A stretch of DNA of 64,000 nt from Marinomonas sp. CT5 (GTDB lineage Bacteria > Pseudomonadota > Gammaproteobacteria > Pseudomonadales > Marinomonadaceae): NCBI RefSeq assembly GCF_018336975.1, contig NZ_CP025572.1, forward strand, positions 4,311,027-4,375,026. The letters are read 5' to 3'. The notes beneath the pieces were generated by a model. That model did not search any database and had not been told where the DNA came from. It saw nothing but the letters and a program-made list of their open reading frames with translations. Of this stretch, positions 9,198 through 18,218 are shown one piece after another (the first letter of the stretch is position 1; every line of letters begins with the position of its first letter). Position numbers and translations under genes: made by a program.

Positions 9198-9314
9198 ATG
9201 AATACTGGCTTTTTAATGACCGAAATCATCGCGCTTTTTAGCATTGTAGGCTTAGCCCTATTGCCTCTGGCGTTACAACAAATGCGTGCTCAACGCGTTA
9301 AGAACAATTCCTAA
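9198..9314 (+). CDS. Small membrane protein (38 aa) preceding cydA
   Basis: An ATG with AGGA 8 nt upstream opens a 38-residue frame that ends at TAA 9312-9314, 30 bp before cydA. The peptide has one hydrophobic helix (IIALFSIVGLALLPLAL) and a basic tail (QRVKNN). It is the first gene after the predicted promoter. Small single-helix proteins are known accessory subunits of bd oxidases (CydX, CydS, CydH), and a putative small subunit named CydP is annotated near cydA in some Proteobacteria. Whether this is a homologue of any of them cannot be decided here. It may instead be a leader peptide. Confidence 0.6.
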   Translation: MNTGFLMTEIIALFSIVGLALLPLALQQMRAQRVKNNS

Positions 9315-9344
9315 GTCCATATTAATTTTTAAACGGGAGTTGCC

Positions 9345-10790
9345 ATGGATCTCGATGTCGCCATTTTATCTCGCATTCAGTTCGCCTTTACGGTGAGCTT
9401 TCATATTATTTTTCCCAGTATCACCATTGGTTTGGCGACACTGATCGCCATTTGGGAAGGCATGTGGCTAAAAACACACAATCCTTATTACCTCCAACTG
9501 GCCAAATTCTGGATCAAACCTTTTGCCATTACCTTCGGTATGGGGGTGGTGTCTGGCATCGTTTTGTCCTATGAATTTGGCACCAACTTCTCCAAATTCT
9601 CGGAGATTACTGGCGCAGTACTTGGGCCGCTGATGGCTTACGAAGTGCTCACCGCTTTCTTCATGGAAGCCGGCTTCCTTGGCGTGATGCTATTTGGTTG
9701 GCAGCGCGTTGGTCGCAAGCTGCATTTCTTTTCCACACTCACTGTGATGATAGGTACTTGGATTTCAGCGTTTTGGATCATAGTGGCCAACTCTTGGATG
9801 CAAACCCCAGCGGGCTACAAGATCATCGATGGCAAGTTTGAAGTGGAAAGCTGGATGGCCGTCATCTTCAACCCATCCATGCCTTATCGTCTCACTCACA
9901 TGGTGATGGCGTCATTAATTACGGCAACCTTCGTGGTAGCGGGCATCAGCGCCTATTACTTGCTGAAAAAGAAAAACATTCCTTTTGCCAAAAAAGGCTT
10001 ATCTATGTGCATGTGGTTTGCTTTGGTGTTAACACCGTTGCAAGCATGGATTGGCGATATGCATGGCTTAAACGTGAGAGAGCATCAGCCCACTAAGTTG
10101 GCGGCGATGGAAGGCATTTGGCCTGCCGAAGAGGAAAACGTTCCGCTCTTGCTATTTGCTATGCCTAACATGGAGACCGAATCCAACGATTATCAAGTCG
10201 GTATTCCAAACCTAGGCAGCTTGATCCTAACTCACTCTTGGGAAGGCGCGGTACAAGGTTTGAAAGCCGTACCACCAGAAGACAGACCAAACGTGCCGTT
10301 AGTATTTTGGTCTTTCCGTGTCATGGTCGGGATTGGTGTCGGCATGATGGGCATTGCTGCGCTAGCCCTCCTATTGCGTCGTAAAGGACGCTTGTATGAG
10401 AACAAAGCGTTTCTCTCCTTGGTAACCTTCTTTACACCGATGGGCGTCATTGCGGTACTGGCGGGTTGGTATGTGGTCGAAATCGGTCGCCAACCTTGGA
10501 TTGTCTATAATCTGGTTAGAACCTCCGAGATCGTGTCGCCACTGCCCGCAGAACGCGTGCTCTTTACCTTGACCATGTTTGTCATCATTTACAGTCTGCT
10601 GATTGGTGTTTATCTGTACTTCATGCGTAAGTTGATTAAAAAAGGGCCTCCGTCTATGGAAGCGCTAGAACAGCAACTTATTGGTATGAAAGCACCGGGT
10701 TACGCCTTAGCTTGGGTGAAATCTCTGACAACTCAAGAGCAGAATGGACAAACACACAATAACCCGACAATCAAACAAGGAGATAAATGA
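9345..10790 (+). CDS. cydA: Cytochrome bd-type ubiquinol oxidase subunit I (CIO-like)
   Basis: The 481-residue membrane protein carries the heme b595/d ligand His in FTVSFHIIFPS (His20) and the conserved GRQPW motif near residue 382. About nine membrane helices are expected. It is shorter than E. coli CydA (522 residues), which fits a short Q-loop and the cyanide-insensitive oxidase (CioA) branch. It oxidises ubiquinol and reduces oxygen to water without pumping protons. GGGAG lies 6 nt before the ATG. The stop overlaps cydB. Control by sigma54, the adjacent two-component system and FNR is inferred from the upstream region. Confidence 0.95.
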   Translation: MDLDVAILSRIQFAFTVSFHIIFPSITIGLATLIAIWEGMWLKTHNPYYLQLAKFWIKPFAITFGMGVVSGIVLSYEFGTNFSKFSEITGAVLGPLMAYEVLTAFFMEAGFLGVMLFGWQRVGRKLHFFSTLTVMIGTWISAFWIIVANSWMQTPAGYKIIDGKFEVESWMAVIFNPSMPYRLTHMVMASLITATFVVAGISAYYLLKKKNIPFAKKGLSMCMWFALVLTPLQAWIGDMHGLNVREHQPTKLAAMEGIWPAEEENVPLLLFAMPNMETESNDYQVGIPNLGSLILTHSWEGAVQGLKAVPPEDRPNVPLVFWSFRVMVGIGVGMMGIAALALLLRRKGRLYENKAFLSLVTFFTPMGVIAVLAGWYVVEIGRQPWIVYNLVRTSEIVSPLPAERVLFTLTMFVIIYSLLIGVYLYFMRKLIKKGPPSMEALEQQLIGMKAPGYALAWVKSLTTQEQNGQTHNNPTIKQGDK

Positions 10791-11800
10791 TGGATTTGGC
10801 TTTTTTCTACTTCCTTGTATTGGGCTTTGCCATCTTTATGTATGTGTTGCTCGATGGCTTCGACCTAGGGATTGGCATTCTCTACCCTTGGTTTGACCAA
10901 GACGGCGAGCGTGATCATCTAATGCGTTCTATCTCACACGTTTGGGATGGCAACGAAACTTGGTTGGTGTTTGGGGGCGTGGTGTTATTTGCCGCGTTTC
11001 CTGCGGCTTATGCTGGCATTACGTCAACCTTTTATTTGCCTATCATGCTAATGCTGTTTGCTTTGATCTTTCGCGGGGTGGCGTTTGAATATCGGTTTAA
11101 ATCCGATACCTCTCGCCCCTATTGGGATTTTGCCTTTAGTGCGGGTTCTGCCATTGCGGCGTTTTGCCAAGGCATGTTGCTAGGCTCAATCGTGCAAGGT
11201 GTGCCAGCTGGGGTAGACAGTTTGTCTAGCTTGCATTGGTTAACACCCTTTTCCATCTTGACTGGTTTTGCCGTTATGGCGGGTTATGCGCTGTTGGCCG
11301 CTTGTTATCTGTTTATGAAGAGCCGTGGTCGCATTCAAGAACATGCCGCAAAACTCGGCAAACAGCTCTTGTTGATCACGATTTTGGCCATGGTGATCGT
11401 CAGTGTGTGGACAGTAGCAAGCCAAGTTGAAATTCGTCAGCGTTGGTTTTCGGGATTCAATTTCTTGTGGTTATCGCCCTTGCCTATCATCACCTTGGTG
11501 GTTGCACTGTTGGCTTGGAAAGATCTAAACAGTCACGCGAATGGCACAGTGCACCATGAAGGCCGACCATTTTGGTATGCCGCCACCTTGTTTTTATTAG
11601 GCTTCGCGGGTCTTGTGGTGGGTTTATTCCCATATCTAATACCAAGACAGTTAACCTTTATGGAAGCCGCCTCGCCAGACAGCAGCTTGCTCTTCTTGCT
11701 TCCGGGCGTATGTATTTTCGTTCCATTAATTTGCACCTACACGTTATGGGGCTACCGTGTTTTTGCTGGCAAGGTGGAAGATTATCAGGAGGGCTACTAA
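10787..11800 (+). CDS. cydB: Cytochrome bd-type oxidase subunit II (CIO-like)
   Basis: The 337-residue protein has about eight or nine membrane helices. It starts with the typical helix containing LLDGFDLGIGIL, then the SHVWDGNETWLV loop that is nearly invariant in CydB. It forms the heterodimeric oxidase with CydA. The ATG overlaps the cydA stop codon (ATGATG after AAGGAGAT), so translation is coupled. The length is slightly below E. coli CydB (379), as in CioB proteins. Confidence 0.95.
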   Translation: MMDLAFFYFLVLGFAIFMYVLLDGFDLGIGILYPWFDQDGERDHLMRSISHVWDGNETWLVFGGVVLFAAFPAAYAGITSTFYLPIMLMLFALIFRGVAFEYRFKSDTSRPYWDFAFSAGSAIAAFCQGMLLGSIVQGVPAGVDSLSSLHWLTPFSILTGFAVMAGYALLAACYLFMKSRGRIQEHAAKLGKQLLLITILAMVIVSVWTVASQVEIRQRWFSGFNFLWLSPLPIITLVVALLAWKDLNSHANGTVHHEGRPFWYAATLFLLGFAGLVVGLFPYLIPRQLTFMEAASPDSSLLFLLPGVCIFVPLICTYTLWGYRVFAGKVEDYQEGY

Positions 11801-11937
11801 TGACTCTAAAAAGTCTGAAGGCCAAAGCCGCCAAGCTCAAATCGTGGCAATGGTTTTTACTTTTATACGGTGCGGGGTTTATCGCCGTACTCACTACCTC
11901 ATACGGCATTAAACTCCTGATGACAGGGCTGCCTTAG
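11800..11937 (+). CDS. Small membrane protein after cydB (DUF2474/CydX-like)
   Basis: The ATG overlaps the cydB stop (TAATG), with AGGAGGG 6 nt upstream, and encodes 45 residues. A basic amphipathic N-terminus (MTLKSLKAKAAKLKSW) precedes one membrane helix (FLLLYGAGFIAVL...) and a short tail ending MTGLP. Size, layout and position right after cydB match the DUF2474 proteins of CIO operons and, functionally, CydX. It is probably a stabilising subunit of the oxidase. The family assignment is from pattern memory, not a search. Confidence 0.75.
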   Translation: MTLKSLKAKAAKLKSWQWFLLLYGAGFIAVLTTSYGIKLLMTGLP

Positions 11938-11962
11938 CAGGACGACCTTAAAGGAGCACCAT

Positions 11963-11998
11963 AAAAAAAAGCGCATACTTCAAAATATGCGCTTTTTT
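11963..11998. terminator. Bidirectional terminator between cyd and TRAP operons
   Basis: GCGCATA (11971-11977) pairs with TATGCGC (11986-11992). An A-run precedes and a T-run follows the stem, so it can stop the cyd operon on the plus strand and the convergent TRAP operon on the minus strand. Confidence 0.9.
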
Positions 11999-12029
11999 AT
12001 GCCGTTTATTTTGCTTTCCTAGCGACTAA

Positions 12030-13982
12030 CTAAGATTCCGCTTTAAGTGTTGTATTGGATTTTGTTTGAATACTGGCTTTAAACAACAAGCCAGCAAGCA
12101 GAACAATACCGATTACTCGAGCCCCCATAACAGCAATAGAGGTATCTGTTGCCGCTGCAGGCCATGCAATAAGTACAGCAGCAACAACATATAACAAACG
12201 CGTTACCCAAGATAAGTTCTCACGTAACCAGCCAGAAAAACCGATACTCATGGAAGTCGTTGCCAAGGTTGCAAACACAATCGCGGCCATTACGCTCTCC
12301 GTTGTTCCGATCAATAAAACCCCAGGCATGGTGACAAACAAGAACGGCACTAAGAGTTTTACAAAACCCAAACGCATAGACTCAACCGCCGTTTCATTTG
12401 GTTCCGCCCCGGAAATAGTCGAAGCCGCATAAGCAGCCAATGCGACAGGTGGCGTAATCGCCGACACCAAACCAAAGTAGAAAATAAACATATGCGCTGA
12501 CAAGGTTTCCATACCTAATTGCGTCATTGCAGGCGCGACCAATACTGCGAGTAATAAATACGCCGCCGATGTTGGTAATCCCATTCCTAAGACGAAGGAT
12601 GCCAATGCAGTGAGCAACAAGACGGCCCACAAATTGCCATCGCCCAGTTCAATGATCAAACCAGACAACATTAAGCCCATGCCGGTAAGGTTCAATATCC
12701 CAATAATCACACCAGCAGCAGCAACGGCGGCAACAATAGGTAAAGTTGAGGACAAAGTCTCTTTACAAGCAGAGATGATATCTAACGGATTGATACGAGT
12801 GGCTTTTTTCCACGGACAAACCAGCAACCCAGCAAGAATTCCCATAACCGCAGCTTGGGTTGGCGACTTGCCTGAGATCATCAAGCCAATCAACACCACC
12901 AAGGGAAGCAAAAGATAACTCTTCGTTCTCAGGGTGTTAATCAAAAGTTGCAATCCTGCTTCGGTGTCTCTTGCTAAGTTAAGACGTCCTGCTTCTAGTC
13001 GAACAGAAATCATCAAAGCCAAAATATACAAGAGTGCGGGAACTAAGGCGGCTAATGCCACTTCGGCATAAGGAATTCCAATCATTTCCGCCATCAAGAA
13101 AGCCGCTGCGCCCATCACTGGCGGCATAATTTGTCCAGCCGAAGATGCCGCGGCTTCAATCGCACCAGCTAATTTGGCGCTGTAACCGACACGTTTCATC
13201 AGTGGAATAGTAAAAGTACCAGTGGTCACTACGTTTGCCACAGCACTGCCATTAAGGGAGCCTAGCAATGCACTCGATAAAGCCGCAGACAAACCTGGAC
13301 CACCTTGCACTCGTCCAGTCAAACCACGAGCCAAATCGACAAATACTTCCCCCGTACCAATCTTAGTTAAGATGGCACCGAATAAGCCAAAGAGGAAAAT
13401 ATACTCAACGGCGACCCCCATTGGCACACCATAAACCCCTTCTGTCGATAACATCAAAGTAGAGGTTAATCGGCTAATGTCATAGCCGCCGTGACCGTAT
13501 TTACCCGGTATTAGATAGCCAAAGTAGGCATAGAGAAAAGCGAGCGTCATTAGAGCAATTAATGCCCAACCTACGGCGATACGCACAAAGACAAATACCA
13601 CCATAATTAAAGCAATAAAGATCCATCTATCTTGCTCTACTGACATAGCGCCACGCATGACAATATCAATGTAGTAATGCCACAAGTAAGGCCCCGGAAT
13701 TAACGCCAGCAGCGCGAATAGATAAAACACCCCACGCCCGACGAGACTTTTGTACCTCAGTGCATAGAACAACATGGCCGCTGCCGCAACTAAAGAGAAA
13801 AACGACGACCTCAATAGTAATGCGGTGATGCCGCCATAATAAGCTCCGTAAAGTACAAGACCGGCGATTCCAGCGGCGATCACACTAAACAATAAAGAGA
13901 CTGCTAGACGTTCCTTGCTACCAGCGAATTTTGATTCAAGGAGCAAGCTTTGAAAGCCATTGCTGGAACCTGAGTTCAACAT
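12030..13982 (-). CDS. TRAP transporter permease, fused 4TM/12TM (TAXI type)
   Basis: This 650-residue integral membrane protein fuses the small (DctQ-like) and large (DctM-like) TRAP subunits. The DctM core is marked by VEYIFLFGLFGAIL, GSLNGSAVANVVTTGTFTIP and AASSAGQIMPPVMGAAAFL, then by LGMGLPTSAAYLL and ITPPVALAAYAAS. It uses an ion gradient to take up a small organic anion delivered by the periplasmic protein encoded just upstream (10-bp gap). Such fused permeases go with TAXI binding proteins, often for dicarboxylates, glutamate or related acids. The substrate is not identifiable. Confidence 0.93.
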   Translation of the reverse strand: MLNSGSSNGFQSLLLESKFAGSKERLAVSLLFSVIAAGIAGLVLYGAYYGGITALLLRSSFFSLVAAAAMLFYALRYKSLVGRGVFYLFALLALIPGPYLWHYYIDIVMRGAMSVEQDRWIFIALIMVVFVFVRIAVGWALIALMTLAFLYAYFGYLIPGKYGHGGYDISRLTSTLMLSTEGVYGVPMGVAVEYIFLFGLFGAILTKIGTGEVFVDLARGLTGRVQGGPGLSAALSSALLGSLNGSAVANVVTTGTFTIPLMKRVGYSAKLAGAIEAAASSAGQIMPPVMGAAAFLMAEMIGIPYAEVALAALVPALLYILALMISVRLEAGRLNLARDTEAGLQLLINTLRTKSYLLLPLVVLIGLMISGKSPTQAAVMGILAGLLVCPWKKATRINPLDIISACKETLSSTLPIVAAVAAAGVIIGILNLTGMGLMLSGLIIELGDGNLWAVLLLTALASFVLGMGLPTSAAYLLLAVLVAPAMTQLGMETLSAHMFIFYFGLVSAITPPVALAAYAASTISGAEPNETAVESMRLGFVKLLVPFLFVTMPGVLLIGTTESVMAAIVFATLATTSMSIGFSGWLRENLSWVTRLLYVVAAVLIAWPAAATDTSIAVMGARVIGIVLLAGLLFKASIQTKSNTTLKAES

Positions 13983-13992
13983 GATGACGCTC

Positions 13993-14931
13993 CTATTTAC
14001 CGCTTACTTCGTCATAGTATTTTTTCGCACCTGGGTGCAAAGCAATAGGAGTACGCTGCGCTGTTTTTAACGTAATTGCTTTCGCTTGAGGGTGAATCTG
14101 ACCAAGCTCATCTAGATGAGAAAAAATTGTTTTAGTGATGTTATAAATTTTGCTCTGATCTTCTTTACCACTGGTAAACAAAATCGCCGGATCATTAATC
14201 ATCACAACTTGTTTTGTTTGATCAGGATACGTTCCTGCAGGTAAAGAGTATGCTTGGTAGAAAGGGTATTTTTGGATCAAGGTATCCAGCTTAGCCACAT
14301 CCGCTGACAATAACTTCATGTCGGTCTGTGAATCTAGATCAATCAAAGAGGAAGTCGGAGCACCAGCCAAAACCACCGTAGCGTCAACTTGGCCGTTAAC
14401 CAGTGCTTTTACCCCTTCATTATAAGAAAGAAAACGTGGTGTTATATCGTCAAAAACGCCATATTCTTGCAACAAGCGCGTAGCTAATACAGCCGCATTA
14501 CTGCCTGGAGGCCCCATGCTGACACGTTTGCCTTTTAACTGTTCAAAAGAGTCGACACCATTTCCGGAAATCGTTGCTACCTGCAATACGGCTGGATACA
14601 AGTAGGCAATACCAGCAACATCTAATGGCCCACTCACTTTAAATGGACCTTTGCCATTTTTTGCTTCAAACAGTGTCGAAGAAGAGGAAAGCCCCAGTGT
14701 CATTTGTCCTGCAGCAACACGATGGTTATTCTCCACTGACGCACCTGTCACTTCAGCTCGTGCCGTCGTATTTTCCATATACTTATTAAGTGTTTCAGAA
14801 ATACCTGCGCCAATTACATAAAACAAACCACCGGTTCCACCTGTACCAATGGATACACGTTCTGCAGCTTGTACAGGACTATTAACTAAAGTCGCACACA
14901 GAGCACTCGCTATAAGCAGTTTTTTAAACAT
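13993..14931 (-). CDS. TAXI family TRAP substrate-binding protein
   Basis: The 312-residue precursor has a signal peptide (FKKLLIASALCATLVNSPVQA) and starts its mature part with the family signature RVSIGTGGTGGLFYVIGAGI. It also has GKRVSMGPPGSNAAVLATRLL. The chosen ATG at 14931 has GGAG 7 nt upstream; a TTG at 14943 lies inside that region and is rejected. It is the first gene of the TRAP operon. Tandem repeats at 14988-15007 lie upstream and may bind the nearby OmpR-type regulator. Confidence 0.92.
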   Translation of the reverse strand: MFKKLLIASALCATLVNSPVQAAERVSIGTGGTGGLFYVIGAGISETLNKYMENTTARAEVTGASVENNHRVAAGQMTLGLSSSSTLFEAKNGKGPFKVSGPLDVAGIAYLYPAVLQVATISGNGVDSFEQLKGKRVSMGPPGSNAAVLATRLLQEYGVFDDITPRFLSYNEGVKALVNGQVDATVVLAGAPTSSLIDLDSQTDMKLLSADVAKLDTLIQKYPFYQAYSLPAGTYPDQTKQVVMINDPAILFTSGKEDQSKIYNITKTIFSHLDELGQIHPQAKAITLKTAQRTPIALHPGAKKYYDEVSGK

Positions 14932-14987
14932 AGTATTCTCCAAATTATTTTTGTTTTGTTATTGCCTAAAACACTCTAGCGAGGAAA

Positions 14988-15007
14988 CCTTTCATGAACC
15001 TTTCATG
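14988..15007 (-). promoter_or_regulatory. Direct repeats, candidate response-regulator site
   Basis: On the minus strand CATGAAAGG occurs twice with a period of 11 bp, about 57-76 bp upstream of the TAXI binding-protein start. Tandem repeats of one helical turn are the usual site form for OmpR-family regulators such as the one encoded at 17547-18218. The link is inferred. Confidence 0.5.
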
Positions 15008-15030
15008 GCCATTTTATATAAAATAAAAAG

Positions 15031-16134
15031 CTATGGTGTGGAATCATTAGGGGCATACAACATGGCACTGTCCCACTCATGATAAATAAGCCGTTTTTTT
15101 GCATCGTCTGTTTGGAGAAGTAACTCTAGCCCAAGAGGAATTGGACGAAAAATCCCATGCGGTAACTTACTCAACTCATCACGACTATATGGACCTTTCA
15201 CCTTGGTACTAATTGGCGTAACACCAGATTGATTAGCAAGTATATGCTGCCCTTCTGGAGACAATAAAAGATCAATAAAACGCTTCGCTAACGTTGCTTG
15301 CTTAGCATCGCGAGGGATAAATGCGGTACGCATAATAATGGTCGTATAATCCGTCGGCATGATGGTCTTAATCCACGAGTATGCTTGGGACCATTGATAA
15401 GAATAAGCACCTACCAGGTTATAAGCGACAAATATTTGCCCCTTTAGCAGCGCATTCAGCATTAATGAAGTCTCGGTATAAAGCCGAGCTTGATGTGTAC
15501 CAAACGCTTCTAATAACCTTCCATAACTGCGAGATTGTTGTCCATCATAAGCCCACGCCAAATAACCAAAACCTGACTGCTGAATATCAAACAACCCTAT
15601 TTTATCGTCTAAAAGGTGGTTCTTACTGCGGATCAAATTCAACAACTGTTCGCGACTTTGAGGCAAAGCGGCTCCAGCCAAAATATCAGCGTTGATCGCT
15701 GTCACTATTGGCTCGTAAGTAAAACCAAACAGCTCATTTCGCCAATGAGAATCCTTGGGGACATTAACAAGCTCTGGCGAATCATAAGCCAATGCATAAC
15801 CATCGTTTGCCAATTTAAACTGAAGATCCATCGCAGGGCTAAGCATCACATCAGGTCGAGTATTTGGTTGTGATATAAATTGCTCATAAAGGTGTCGAGT
15901 ATTCGATTCAGTGTAATGAATAGCGATATTCGGATACCTTTCTTGATATGCCCTAAACAAAGGTGAAATTGCCTGATGATTTATAGCGCCATGGACAATA
16001 AGAACCGCTTCTTGTTGGTTCAGTTTTTTATCCAAGCTTGGAAAAGCAACATAGCTGCTTTGTTGCCCTGAATCAGCAAAGACCATCTGACTAAGCAAAA
16101 TGAAACAAAGTCCCAGCAAGCAACTAACTTTCAT
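15031..16134 (-). CDS. Solute-binding protein encoded with a two-component system
   Basis: The 367-residue protein has a signal peptide (KVSCLLGLCFILLSQMVFA) and resembles periplasmic binding proteins of the iron/thiamine/polyamine type, with LIVHGAINHQAISPLFRAYQ near the mature start and RFIDLLLSPEGQHIL near the C-terminus. The ATG at 16134 has AAGGG upstream and overlaps the kinase stop by 11 nt; the longer TTG-started form would destroy the signal peptide. No ABC permease or ATPase gene is adjacent. It may act as a periplasmic co-sensor for the kinase, as PgtC does for PgtB. That role is inference. Confidence 0.8.
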   Translation of the reverse strand: MKVSCLLGLCFILLSQMVFADSGQQSSYVAFPSLDKKLNQQEAVLIVHGAINHQAISPLFRAYQERYPNIAIHYTESNTRHLYEQFISQPNTRPDVMLSPAMDLQFKLANDGYALAYDSPELVNVPKDSHWRNELFGFTYEPIVTAINADILAGAALPQSREQLLNLIRSKNHLLDDKIGLFDIQQSGFGYLAWAYDGQQSRSYGRLLEAFGTHQARLYTETSLMLNALLKGQIFVAYNLVGAYSYQWSQAYSWIKTIMPTDYTTIIMRTAFIPRDAKQATLAKRFIDLLLSPEGQHILANQSGVTPISTKVKGPYSRDELSKLPHGIFRPIPLGLELLLQTDDAKKRLIYHEWDSAMLYAPNDSTP

Positions 16135-17554
16135 AAGAAAGCCCTTTTTGTTGGGAAAAAATAACTTCCACAATCAGCCCGGTTGGTTGATTGTCTTTTA
16201 AATGAAATCGAGCGTCATGGTGCTCTGCGACTTCTTTTGCTATCGATAGACCAATTCCAGAACCCGACGCAAAGTTATCCGGACTACGATAAAAATACTC
16301 AAAAATATGTTCCTTATCCTGATCTGGAACCCCCACTCCTTGGTCTCGAATTTGTAACACGATCGACGTCTGAGATAGCTCATCCATCATCATTAATTCA
16401 ACTTCAACGACACCGCCTTTTGGGCTGTATTTGATCGCATTTTCAATGATGTTTTGTAGCATTTGTTTAAGCGCGAATTCATCTCCTTTAATAGTAACTT
16501 GGATGTCTCCTATATATTCAATTTCAACCTGTCGCTCTAATGCCCAAACCACTAACTCGCGACAAGTCTCTTTGATCACATGATCCAAAGCGACAGGACT
16601 AAAAGGGTGACTCTGATAACGATGCGTCAATGTAGCGCGGCTAAGCAGCTGATTAACCGTATTAGTCAATACATTGCTGCTCTCTAAAATATGTTGCAGT
16701 TGCTTTTGACGTAGCTCTTCATCGGTTTCATCTAGGGCATTTTGGGCCTGTGAGTTTAGACCTGCCAAGGGAGTACGTATTTGATGGGCCGCTTCCGCGG
16801 TGAAGCGCTTTAAACGAATTAACGTATTATCCAGTTGAGCCATAAAGTAATTAATGCTCTTTAACAAAGGCGCTATCTCACTGGGTACCTTGGCTTCCAG
16901 TGGCGATAGTTCTTGGGGAGAACGTTCTGTAATGGCTTGTTTGATTGCTTGCAATGGCTGTAATACTCGCCAAATAACAAAAAGCAATAAAAGCAAAGTG
17001 ATAAAGAAGAACAAGGTAACAAACTGCAGAGCCATATGACTAATTTCGGTCGCGGCAGCACGTCGTGCGTCTAGTGTTTGCCCAACAATAATAAAGACAT
17101 CGTTCACGCTATCCGCCTCTAATAAGCGCTTTCCCAACGCCACAAACCGCACCGTCTCACCGTGATACATGGCTTCATAATAAATAGGAACAAATTTCTC
17201 TTTTTCGATGGATTGCTGAAGCAACTGGGTGAACGGAATACTGGGAAGATCTTTATACCCTGTCAGCACCTGATACTGTCCATTCATAATGGAATAAAAC
17301 GCGCGATCTGAGGTAGATAACGCCAAGGTTTCAAAAGCAGAAACAGGTAAATCGATAAAAAACTGCGAATCCAAGAGGTTAATATTCTCGGCCATCTGCA
17401 AAGCGGAACCATATAAAAGCCGATCATAAGACTCTTTTGCCGCCCTATTCGCATAAATATGCGCACTCCAAAGAGCAATCACATTAATCACGATCAATAC
17501 CGTCGCAACCATTAAAATCAATTGCCGACGAATCGACGTAGTCGCCTTAGCCAC
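16124..17554 (-). CDS. TctE-like sensor histidine kinase
   Basis: About 476 residues: a first membrane helix (LILMVATVLIVINVIALW), a periplasmic sensor of about 120 residues, a second helix (FVTLFFFITLLLLLFVIW), a HAMP-like linker, H-box RFTAEAAHQIRTPLAGL, N-box NIIENAIKY and G-box GSGIGLSIAKEVAEHH. I chose GTG at 17554, which overlaps the regulator's stop (GTGGCTAA) and has GGAAA upstream. Another GTG at 17608 would give 494 residues. Architecture matches the TctE/QseC group. It is co-transcribed with the regulator and the binding protein, so it probably senses a carboxylate or similar solute. Confidence 0.9.
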   Translation of the reverse strand: MAKATTSIRRQLILMVATVLIVINVIALWSAHIYANRAAKESYDRLLYGSALQMAENINLLDSQFFIDLPVSAFETLALSTSDRAFYSIMNGQYQVLTGYKDLPSIPFTQLLQQSIEKEKFVPIYYEAMYHGETVRFVALGKRLLEADSVNDVFIIVGQTLDARRAAATEISHMALQFVTLFFFITLLLLLFVIWRVLQPLQAIKQAITERSPQELSPLEAKVPSEIAPLLKSINYFMAQLDNTLIRLKRFTAEAAHQIRTPLAGLNSQAQNALDETDEELRQKQLQHILESSNVLTNTVNQLLSRATLTHRYQSHPFSPVALDHVIKETCRELVVWALERQVEIEYIGDIQVTIKGDEFALKQMLQNIIENAIKYSPKGGVVEVELMMMDELSQTSIVLQIRDQGVGVPDQDKEHIFEYFYRSPDNFASGSGIGLSIAKEVAEHHDARFHLKDNQPTGLIVEVIFSQQKGLSYES

Positions 17555-18218
17555 GATGTTTTTCCAGCAAATAACCCAAGCCACGAATGGTTCTAATATT
17601 GATATCACTGCCTTGCAAGGATTTGCGCAAGCGCGCTACGTAGATTTCAATCACACTTGGATTTGGGTTTTCATTAAAGTTATAAATATGCTCGATTAAG
17701 GCTTCTTTACTTAAAACTCGACCCGTGTGACTAATAAAGACTTCTAATAAACGAAATTCTCGTTGTTTCAGGTCGATAAGATGACCGTCTACCGTCACTG
17801 AGCATGCCTGAAGATCTAAACTAACATTGCCATACTCTATGGTATTTTGTGCTTGCCCTTGACTACGTCGAAGCAAGGCACGACAGCGAGCTTCCAGCTC
17901 GCCAAAATCCACTGGCTTCGTCATATAGTCATCTGCGCCTAAATCTAATAACTCAATACGATCTTTAATACCATCACGCGCAGTCAGCACAATAACCGGC
18001 GTATTAGAATGTTTTTTCCGAAGCGTCTGTAAAATTTGATTGCCTGTCATATCTGGCAGGTTTAGGTCTAAAAGCATGAGATCATACTCTTGCAAAGCCA
18101 ACATTTGATTCGCTTGTAAACCCGTCTGGGCAAGATCAAGACCATGCCCCATTCGACTGATTCTTTGACTGATGGCCTCACCTAAAATCCGGTCATCTTC
18201 CACTACTAAAATACGCAT
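17547..18218 (-). CDS. OmpR family response regulator (TctD-like)
   Basis: The 223-residue protein has a receiver domain (EDD near the start, phosphoacceptor Asp in LLDLNLPDM, Lys in MTKPVD) and a winged-helix DNA-binding domain (LKQREFRLLEVFISHTGRVL and VIEIYVARLRKSL). It heads the three-gene operon with the kinase and the solute-binding protein. The TAXI TRAP operon just downstream is its most likely target, given the direct repeats at 14988-15007. Confidence 0.93.
   Translation of the reverse strand: MRILVVEDDRILGEAISQRISRMGHGLDLAQTGLQANQMLALQEYDLMLLDLNLPDMTGNQILQTLRKKHSNTPVIVLTARDGIKDRIELLDLGADDYMTKPVDFGELEARCRALLRRSQGQAQNTIEYGNVSLDLQACSVTVDGHLIDLKQREFRLLEVFISHTGRVLSKEALIEHIYNFNENPNPSVIEIYVARLRKSLQGSDINIRTIRGLGYLLEKHRG

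Noticed and set aside
11572..11937. 121-aa frame overlapping the end of cydB
   Set aside because: Only its last 45 codons, from the ATG at 11800 with a good ribosome site, are plausible; the rest is a shadow of cydB.
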